Positions 26,445 through 34,836 of a stretch of 64,000 bases of DNA are shown here, one piece after another (within the stretch, counting starts at the first letter, position 1; every line of letters starts with the position of its first letter). The stretch is from NCBI RefSeq assembly GCF_910592395.1, contig NC_088308.1, positions 23,575,501 through 23,639,500 on the forward strand, read 5' to 3'. Below the pieces are notes generated by a model. It had not been told where the DNA came from. It saw only the letters and a list, made by a program, of their open reading frames with translations, and made no database searches. The translations under genes and the position numbers were made by a program. The stretch comes from Lineus longissimus (taxonomy: Eukaryota > Nemertea > Pilidiophora > Heteronemertea > Lineidae).

Positions 26445-26979
26445 TTAGATTGGAAAACGATTTGTGGATGATATGAATTTTAGGGTTGATTTGATAAGGA
26501 GAGCATTTTCGAGGTTGGAGAAAGATGGATGGCCGTTGAGAAGGCTGTTTGAGTTTAGAGTTGCATTATGGAAGTGTGTTATTTGAAGGGTATTGGCGAT
26601 TAGGGAGTTGCGTTGGTTTTCGTACTTAGGACAGTCGAGAAGAAAGTGTGAAGAGGTTTCCGGAACATGCATAGGGCACATGAGGCAAGTGGGATTTTCA
26701 GAAACGTGGTTTAGGTATAGGTCAAATGTTAGTCCGCTACAATTGTTTCGCATACGTGTGAGAATGATGTTAAGTAGGCGAGGGCCGATGTTCAGCCAAG
26801 AGGGGATTGGTTTGAGAGAGAATTCTGGCAGTTTGGTTACGGAATATTTGAAAGAGTTTAGAGTTGGTTTCGCACGTATAGAAGGGTCGAGAGCATTATT
26901 CCGGTCGCGGATTGTAGAAGGGAAGAAGCTTGAGAAGAGGCTATTAGTGCGGCAAATGAAAGGTGTTATATTGTTGTTT
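26445..26979 (-). mobile_element. 5'-truncated non-LTR retrotransposon (LINE) fragment at the duplication junction
   Basis: The minus-strand frame encodes the C-terminal part of a LINE polyprotein. SSFFPSTIRDRN and LNSFKYSVTKL are typical of the end of the reverse transcriptase. LNIGPRLLNIILTRMR leads into a C-x2-C...E-x3-H-x4-C knuckle (CLMCPMHVPETSSHFLLDC). The frame is open to its TAA at 26445-26447, followed by an AT-rich tail toward 26250. The 5' end is cut off exactly where copy B of the duplication begins (26980). It is absent upstream of copy A and downstream of copy B. I cannot assign the clade. Confidence 0.8.
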
Positions 26980-29549
26980 AACCTCTTCTTTGCGAAAGAA
27001 ATCATCCATTCCGTTATTGACCCTGAAGCACTTCAACAGGAGCGAGAAGATTGTTTGCAACCAATCACTGATTTGGACGGAGCTACACTTTAGTTCTTAT
27101 CAGACTGTATCAGGATCGTGCCTATTACGGTTGTTAGACAAGCCATTACCAGACTCTTTTCAAAATTATACAAAACCATGTGATGTTCGATGTCATATGA
27201 TATTCACCTCGCCAAGAACATTTTATAATGAAAACTGCCTTCCTTTACAGACTTCATTGGTATGTTCATGTTCAAAGCTCCAAATCCAACGAATCCGAAC
27301 TGTCTCTGTGTTAATGACTTGCCTGCCTACAGAGGAAATGTAAGTTCATGTAACCAATTAACGACCTTCCAGGACCAGCTGTGAAGAGAAACCTATACTG
27401 TGTTTTCCCTTGATGTAGTGTATGTCCAGCTTGAAAAGCCAGAAAACGCCTTGAAAACGCCTTGAAAATGCCATTGAGATTCAGTTTTGTATTCCATACT
27501 TTAAAGCATCTAAATTCGAGTTAAGGGTACCCATGACTGCTGCTGTAGAAATTTCTAACGGTGGATAAATAATTCCTACAGTCAGTCTGTGCATAGATCT
27601 GTTTACGTGTACAGACATTACCATTGGAGAACCGACCGGACTAGTAAAAGATGGAGAAGGACTCATCAATCCAAATCTGAATTTTCCTTGCAGACTCAAC
27701 AATTGGTCCAGACGGTGCTCGTTGTTGTTGCGGTTATTTGTATTCCATGGATTCTCTTGGTCAAGCCCTTCTTTCTTCGGAGATGGCACTACCAGAAAGT
27801 GGCGGTAAGTGATGGACTACTGGTACTAGTAAAGTGTTCCAAGATACATGTATTTCATGGTTTGAAATGTGTGCAGGCAGCGTTCCTTTCGTGAAGTCTA
27901 TAGATGTTTTTATAGTAGTAAAGCTCTTCTAACTCCTTTTTTGGTTAGACTATTAGGTAACTGGGAGTGACTGCCAGATAACGCTATCATCGGCAGCTAT
28001 TATACAAATTCATCAGACGTGAAAAAACTAGAGCACGATGCGTAAAATCATAATCTAAGCTATACAATCACCTTTTCAGCGGAAAGCCACATTCTTATAC
28101 CCGATTGTCGACCATGGTGATGACGAGGCTTTAATCGATGGTGCTGCCCCTATTGGTGAGGCTGGCCGAGCCTCTGCCCACGATGATGATGATGATGACG
28201 TGGATGAACATGTAGGTTCCTCAAATCGAATATTGTCTTTCATTAACAGCTGTATCTGCAATTGCGTGGGCATAGCTACAGATTTTGTCTCGCTAATGCC
28301 GTTGTAATGTTGTCACTGTTTGAAGCAACGTGCCTTTTAAGTGCTAAATTTGTTACCGATACTAAGGGCAGGATTTTTTCAAGTTTTTCTCCTCGCAAGC
28401 GTACTGTTTTATCATATTGCATAATTGCCTTTCACAATTGTTGTATGGTATTTTGCCCCCAAGACTGCACAGAAACTCGTTTTTGCTTAAATATGTGCAT
28501 GGCCAGTTGACAATACAGGTACAGTAGAACCTCCCCTTGCGGACACCTCTGCCAGGCGGACATCTCCGCATTACGGAAATGTTCGTTTAGTCCCGATTTT
28601 TTTCTAAGTCATTTGTTTTAACCAAAACCTCTGTAGAGCGGACACCTCTCTGCTCCGAATTGCACCAAGGCCATGGTGACTTTTTGGTCCAATCACCTCA
28701 CAATTACGGACAGTAAGCAAAAACAATGGCTTCCCGTGTTCACTTAGGTAGTCGATTAGATCTCACAGGTATGAAGTTTGCGTATTTGATGAACATAATT
28801 AGACACTGTGTTCAGTTAATTACAGGGTGGAGTGAATTCAATGTCCGTTGCTCTCCTATGTTTCGTTTAATTATTTTTCACTGCTCATCACATTGCCAAG
28901 CTACTGCATATTCTAACATCAATTGCAGTCCATTGAGTTGTTTGTCCCCTTGTGCTCTAATTACAAAGAATAAAGCTTGATGTGTAGTAGCTCAATCAAA
29001 TGCTTTTATACAACTAATTAAGGATGTATGCTGTCTATGTAGTATGTAGCGTACGAACACAACCTGCATATATCAATGTTGGCAAATTCATATGACCTCC
29101 AGTAGAAATACCATAAGGTATTACAATAAAGTAATTTCAAGTTCGCATATAAATCGCATCAAATTGTTTGAAGTAGTTAATATTCAAAATTAAATGGAAT
29201 ATGTAATACCCCGGTACGTAGACTCCGTGTACGGTGGCCCATAGAGGACATGCGTTTATTTTCAATACTGTACTTCCTAAACTAAGGTTAACAGTGAGAA
29301 ATATGGCCGCCGAGAATAATTTATTCCGGTAATGCCCATTTATAATTTAGTGATAGCCAAGGCCATCACGTGGCGTGATAGAGGTTTGACTGGTTCAATC
29401 TGTGTTTCAATAGTGAAACTAACAAATCTGAAGTAGAGTGAAATTAACAACTGTCACGAGCTTTGAGTGGAAATGAACATTGTTGCATGGTATAAAGACC
29501 ATGACTGCTTGAAAGACTTCATAGAAGCCCTAGCTTAGCTTGCATAATC

Positions 29550-31156
29550 ATGGCACGCAGAATGTTCGCGTCTTACTCTTTAAAAGAAAAGCTGAAGTAC
29601 ATAGACTTGTACCGAAACCAACAAAGATGCGTAAGGCTGTATTCAGAAGAGCACAACATCAAGAAGGCCACGTTCCTGACTTGGTTGCGCAAGGAGGAGA
29701 CAATTCGCCACAATTTTGACCACAGCAAAAAAAGGGGCCAAGAGCGCAAGGTAAAGGACCGCGATGTCGGTGAGTTGCACTTTAACCCTTCACTCTGAAA
29801 ACTAGGGGTACAATAGAGGTGCTATGGCGTGTACATGTATAGCAATTTTTTTGCTGTATAGCACCTTTTTTACCCATCAGCCCGACGGGTATTGTCGTAG
29901 CGTCCGATGTCCGTCTGTACGTTTGTGGACAATTTTGCCATGAAACTTGTTGTTGTGTATCTTGGGGTGACAATAGAGGAAGGTTCCTTGCGAAATTTGG
30001 CGTGATCCGATATTCAATATGGCTGCAAATAATGAATTACTATGTTTTGTCTTTCAGGGTATTGGCCTGAGATGGAAGTTGAGATGTCGGAGTGGTTTCG
30101 TGATAAAAGACAAATTGGTATGCTAGTCAGTATCGAAGATCTAAAGGAGAGGGCGATGATCGAGTTTCAACAGTGGTGGGACCAGCTTCCTGAAGAAACC
30201 CAAGCCGACATTGTAACTAGTAAACCTGAACGCTCAAACCTTGCTGCATCAAATGGTTGGTTTGAAGGTTTCAAGAAAAGATAAACTCAGAATGAGTGTA
30301 TTGTTTTCAAGTGAAACAACAATTCTGCTGATAAGCTGTTTCTCTTAGTATACCTCTCAAAATGCTTAATGCTAAAATGGTTAAATAAAGTGTATAGCGC
30401 TTTCATCATGTTCATCCCAATCATGTTAACATCTCTGCTATTTCAATTTCTAGACAAAACATTTCCCTGCGGAAAGTGACGAAAGATACCAGGGGCCATA
30501 TTTACAAAGCCCTCGCAACTTTTCGACCACGCTAATCTTTTGTCTGACAGTCCGTGAACAATAGGGTGTATGCAGGTGAAAAATAGATTTGCGTGGTCGC
30601 AGAGATGCGAGGGCTTTGTAAATACGGCCCCAGGACGATACCTAGGACGCTGAGAATCTCATTGCCGAGTTCCGTGCCAACTTTTTTCAAACAGTTGGAG
30701 AGATGGCATTCCGCATCATCGGCAACATGGACGAAACGTTCATGCAGATGGACAGTATACACAACAGGACGTATGAACAAACAGGTTCTCCACAGATCAA
30801 CATCAAGAGCAGTCGGGGAAGCAGGTGGATTAGTGCAGTTCATTCCACCTGGCTGTACGGCATTTGTGCAGCCGTTAGACTGCACCGTTATGCGCGCATT
30901 CAAAGCCAGGGCACGCAATGCGTGGAAAGCATGGAAAACAACCAACACTGGTGAGGATGGACAGTGTCCACGAATTCCATGGGAAGCTGTCCTTGAAATT
31001 GTGTCTGCATCATGGGATGGGATTGCCTTGGAGGCCATTGTCCGAGCTTGGGGCGCGGCAGGGCTCTTGCACTATCCAGCTGATGTGGATGATTTACTGA
31101 TTGGCAATGAGAAATTGGATGATGAAGACCTTGAATTTGACATGGATATAGAGTAA
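29550..31156 (+). pseudogene. Broken Tigger/pogo transposase (CENP-B-like HTH plus DDE_1 remnants)
   Basis: Three separated pieces are recognisable. First, 29550-29798: an N-terminal helix-turn-helix (SLKEKLKYIDLYRNQQ, then KKATFLTWLRKEE). Second, about 30058-30284: a CENP-B/Tc5-type DNA-binding half ending ASNGWFEGFKKR. Third, about 30700-31156: catalytic-domain parts. One frame gives IIGNMDETFMQMD with NRTYEQTG, and another gives QFIPPGCTAFVQPLDCTVM, the DDE_1 region near the end of the core. The middle of the catalytic domain is missing and the pieces are in different frames, so no active transposase is encoded. A MITE (30492-30631) interrupts the gap between the second and third pieces. 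Confidence 0.85.
30492..30631. mobile_element. 140-bp MITE nested in the transposase remnant
   Basis: The left arm GGGGCCATATTTACAAAGCC pairs with the right arm ending GGCTTTGTAAATACGGCCCC. The complementarity extends about 40 bp on each side (as far as GACCACGC / GCGTGGTC), leaving a short centre. Flanks are AG on both sides, too short to be a safe target duplication. It has no coding capacity. Confidence 0.8.
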
Positions 31157-31618
31157 TTACAGACTGAGAATAGGCCTACGTTTTCCAGTAATGTAAAGAT
31201 TCAGTGCACAGCGATCCTATTTACGCCAATTTGTCAATAAAGGTTGCAATCAAGAAACTTCGTTCAAGTGTTTTACCTCAATGATTAAACAGTTGCTCCT
31301 TAAGAGCACCCAACAATTCAAAAGCCAGGGGCTTTCGCACGAGCGTACAATGGTTAATGACTAGTGTCTGTCTAGCCACAATACCAGCCCGATTATCAAG
31401 AAATGCTGAAATGATCACCAGGCCTCGGATAACATTTCCTGTAATGCACACGTCCATAGTTGGCACGCATGACTACTGAATTAAAATCACTATTGAAACG
31501 CAAATTGAACCCTCAAACCCCTATCAAAGGGAAATTACAAACAGTGGGCATTACCGGAAATAATTTATTCTTGGCGGACATAATCCTTACTGTTAACCTT
31601 AGGTTAGGAAGTACAGTA

Positions 31619-32077
31619 TATTAGAATATTTTTCTTTTTACAATGCGTTTTTTTCTCTCGATTTACAACCGCCGTCGGATTTATTTCTCCCCGCCGAAAA
31701 AATAATAATTCCCACCGCCATGTTAAAAATAATAATTCCCACCACCACCAAGGAAAATAATATCCACCGCGGTGGAAATAATATGTTTACAACCACGATT
31801 GTGGCTGGACTAGTATTAGGTCAAGGAGAGTAGATCGGAGCGGGAGCTAATTCGTCATTGACACCGGGTGGATATTATTTCCCACCGCGGTGGATATTAT
31901 TTCCACCGCGGTGGATATTATTTCCACCGCGGTGGATATTATTTTCCTTGGCGGTGGTGGGAATTATTATTTTTTACCCGGCGGTGGGAATTATTTTTTC
32001 GGCGGTGAGAAATAAATCCGACGGCGGTTGTAATTCGAGAGAAAAAAACGCATTGTAAAAAGAAGAATATTCTAATA
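31619..32077. mobile_element. Foldback element inserted in the right arm of the Tigger transposon
   Basis: Both ends read TATTAGAATATT inward, and the flanking bases are TA (31617-31618, 32078-32079). The intact left arm of the host transposon (near 29266-29275) shows the uninterrupted sequence, so the empty site is known. The arms share TTACAATGCGTTTTTTTCTC, CCGCCGTCGGATTTATTTCTC-like and CACCGCGGTGG blocks. The CCACCGCGGTGG palindrome with GATATTATTT spacers is repeated several times toward the centre (31760-31930). The length is 459 bp and it is noncoding. Confidence 0.85.
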
Positions 32078-32545
32078 TATTGAAAATAAACGCATGTCCT
32101 CTATGGGCCACCGTACCCGTGTTCATACACATGAATCCACTTTTTGGACAATAATGGCATAACCTCCCTATTAAGGACACCTCTACATTACGGACACCAA
32201 CGCCCAGTCCCATGGGTGTCCGCAATAGAGAGGTTGTACTGTATATACAAAATACAGTCACTACATCACCTAACTTATTTCATACTTCAGTTTGACTTCG
32301 GTGATGTGTTCATCCACCAGTGTATCCACACCATCGAATACTGTCTGGGCTGCGTATCAAATACAGCCTCCTACCTTCGTTTGTGGGCGCTCAGCTTGGC
32401 TCATGCCCGTGAGTATTATTTTACTTCAAACTTCTAAGTAGAAAATGTCTTTTCGGTTCTTGCATTTCTTTAAAATGAGAAAAATAGATAAACTATCAGA
32501 GGGCGCAAACCACGGGCCGGTCTGTGTGTACACGTATCTGAGTAA

Positions 32546-33301
32546 AGGCGGACACAGACTACACACTGTTTAAAGTTCTAGGTCACCAAGTATTGAAGGC
32601 AGATGTGGCGAAGTTGGTCAAGTATCTAAACAGTGCACAGACAGACTAACATCTAACTCTCTATTTTAATCGAATTCGTGCACCTGCGGTGGGCTACCCA
32701 AGAATAAAATCCCCTTGACCTTGATGGTTCTGGAGGGAAAATACAAAGATGGCTACTGTTGATATGCTGACAGTGCTTGTTCAGAGGAAGAGAAGGGCAA
32801 TTTCGATTTTATTTAGGGATTTGATATGCTTGTTCTTGTATTCTTTTGACGTGACATCCCATATCCCTGGTCGATCCTGTACCATGCAGCTCTATGAATT
32901 TGAAGGTTTCCGCCGTAAATATGTTACAAGTATCTGCCAGAGCTCTTCTTCTATTCAGTATACAGGATACTACTGACCAAATACCCACTACACAGATCTC
33001 CAGCATCTTCAGACAAAGGAATGCAATCTGGTATCAATCAAAACACCTGAAATAGACCTATTTTGAGGTCATTACCATTGACCAACTAAGTTTAGATACC
33101 AACACACCTGTCAACAACAGGCCAATTGCTTGGTGAGAATAGAGCAGTCTCCCTCAGCGGCCAACACTTGGCAAAGTACCTCCCCGGTATCAAATTACTT
33201 TGCAAAGAAAAGTTTGTGGACCAGACACACTGCCATGGAAGTTACCTGAAGGGATGGTATCAATTTAAACACTTTAGATAGATGGTAGTCTGTGTCCGCC
33301 T
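32546..33301. mobile_element. 756-bp non-autonomous DNA transposon with TAA target duplication
   Basis: The ends are AGGCGGACACAGACTAC and its exact reverse complement GTAGTCTGTGTCCGCCT. TAA lies immediately outside each end (32543-32545, 33302-33304). At the homologous place copy A has a single TAA (GAGTAATGCAGAACC) and no insertion. Three-base T-A-rich duplications with short terminal repeats are typical of PIF/Harbinger elements; assignment to that superfamily is an inference. No transposase-like frame is visible inside. It sits in intron 19 of the V-ATPase pseudogene. Confidence 0.85.
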
Positions 33302-33685
33302 TAATAAAACAGAACCGAATCGTTCAACACCAAACACTTGGATTTTAGGAGGTTTTATAGGACTGGCCACTGTTCTTACATGATTTTCCAGGGCAACGTT
33401 TTTTCCCGATTTTAAGACCATTCCACCCAATTTAAAAACGATGCTTTACATAGTTTTCAATCATTGCCAGAACTTTCGGAGGTGCTGTGGACAATGGTGA
33501 TGCGCATCCCCCTGGGGTTGGATGGTTGGCTTGGAGCTCCGGTGGTTTTCTTCATCTTCATCGCCTAGGCTGCGCTGACCATAGCTATTCTTCTGCTGAT
33601 GGAGGGACTATCGGCTTTTTTGCATACACTCCGTTTGCATTGGTAGGTACAGCCATGTAATCGTTTTTTTTTTGATCTCGAAAAG

Positions 33686-33847
33686 AACTTTGAGAATGTA
33701 GACAATGGTTATGCGTATTTGTCTTGGAATGGTGGATGGTTGGATTGGCTCACCAGTCATGTACTTCGTCTCAATATCTTGGGCAAAAATTACCCTCATT
33801 ATGATTCCGGAAGCAAGGGAAATTCAATTGAAAAACTTTTGAAATTT
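33686..33847 (+). pseudogene. Decayed duplicate of V-ATPase exon 20 (copy B)
   Basis: Same 162-bp relic as in copy A, with two visible amino-acid-level changes in the homologous frame (RIRLG to RICLG, VLISWA to VSISWA). It shares the TAG in place of TGG and the same loss of phase. The exon duplication and its decay therefore predate the segmental duplication. Confidence 0.65.
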
Positions 33848-34836
33848 GTAGGTTCAAAGGGAAACCTTGGCAATTTTGAAACCCAAAATTTATTTTGTTA
33901 TGTTCTCCTTGTTCCAGGGTTGAATTCCAGAATAAATTCTACAGTGGAAACGGCTACAAATTCCTTCCATTCAGGTCGATGATTTATAGGCAGGCTCCGA
34001 TTGAAGCTTGTTGGACCCATATACCATTACAACATGCAAACAGACCAAGTAATAAGAAATATGTTTAGAAATATTCCAGAATGAGATATTTGTAACCGCA
34101 GGACTGATTCGAATGGACCTAAGTTTTGATTAAACGTTTATTTCAGACTATAAATAAAACACCAAAAGATTCGATTTTGATTAGAAGCTGTGCGATCAAT
34201 CAGGTAATCCAAGTAGCTTGGTTTCTGGCATAAAATAAACTGTCATGTCTATTCCCTATGCGTGGGCATCCTTTTAAATATGCACAGCGCTGTTGTTGGC
34301 CGATTCTCAGTTCAGAAACAAGTGCCCCTTCCTTCAATATTTCACAAAGAGGTCATATTACAAGTTTCCGCAATAGATTTGAAGTGGCCGGTAAAAGTGT
34401 GACTTATTGGGTCAGACTCATGTACAAGGTGACCTTGACCTTGCATTTGGCCTCTTTATTATTCCTAACCGTGAAGAGGAACACGACATGGTGTTTGAAG
34501 ATGAAAGAAGGCCTTAAGAATTCTCTTGGCATCATAACGTTTTGCTTCTCTTGAAAACAATGAATCCACGGCGAAATTCTCATCGATAAAAATATACTGT
34601 TGCCATTGCAAGTAGGCAACTTGCTTTCTTTTCGAGCACACGGAACTGTTCAATTATGATTTATGTTGTCATTGTGAAAAAGTGACAAAAACAATATCTG
34701 TGATGATCAAATACACTCAAGATGAATAAAAAGAAATAAAGGTCATACAAAACTATTCTTCAAACAGATTATGACTATCTCAGACAGTTTATCGATCATT
34801 CATTAACATTATAGAGAAAGTGAGTTTTTGGCCATC

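Larger units (their letters stand above)
28522..32241 (+). mobile_element. Pogo/Tigger-type DNA transposon, inactive, with nested insertions
   Basis: Terminal inverted repeats start CAGTAGAACCTCC on the left and, read inward from the right, CAGTACAACCTCTC; both continue with TTGCGGACACC. The element is flanked by TA (28520-28521 and 32242-32243), the target of this superfamily. Subterminal blocks are also inverted: 29210-29345 pairs with 31543-31618 plus 32080-32122. Inside are remnants of a CENP-B-like transposase (29550-31156). A 140-bp MITE and a 459-bp foldback element are nested within. It lies in intron 18 of the V-ATPase pseudogene and is absent from copy A. Confidence 0.88.
27251..34004 (+). 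pseudogene. Partial V-ATPase subunit a pseudogene (duplicated exons 16-21)
   Basis: Exon equivalents: 27251-27339, 27694-27804, 28080-28211, 32291-32408, 33471-33642 and from 33918. The first four are still open with intact splice sites. They show a Pro-to-Leu change, a Met-to-Leu change, an inserted Leu codon and one extra Asp codon. Exon 20' carries TAG at 33566-33568 where copy A has TGG (IAWA). Exon 21' lacks 13 bp (after 33974), which shifts the frame and removes the normal C-terminus. No copy of exons 1-15 precedes it. It therefore cannot make a complete subunit, although splicing from upstream exon 15 into it is formally possible. Confidence 0.92.

Noticed and set aside
26593-27093. 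166-codon plus-strand frame across the duplication junction
   Set aside because: It is antisense to the LINE coding frame; the minus strand carries the reverse-transcriptase C-terminal and zinc-knuckle motifs.
30593-31038. Minus-strand 168-codon frame inside the Tigger element
   Set aside because: It lies opposite the DDE_1 remnant, which reads correctly on the plus strand.
31760-31930. Repeated CCACCGCGGTGG units considered as a CRISPR-like or regulatory array
   Set aside because: The spacers are uniform (GATATTATTT) and the units lie inside a foldback transposon with defined ends, so the array is part of the element.
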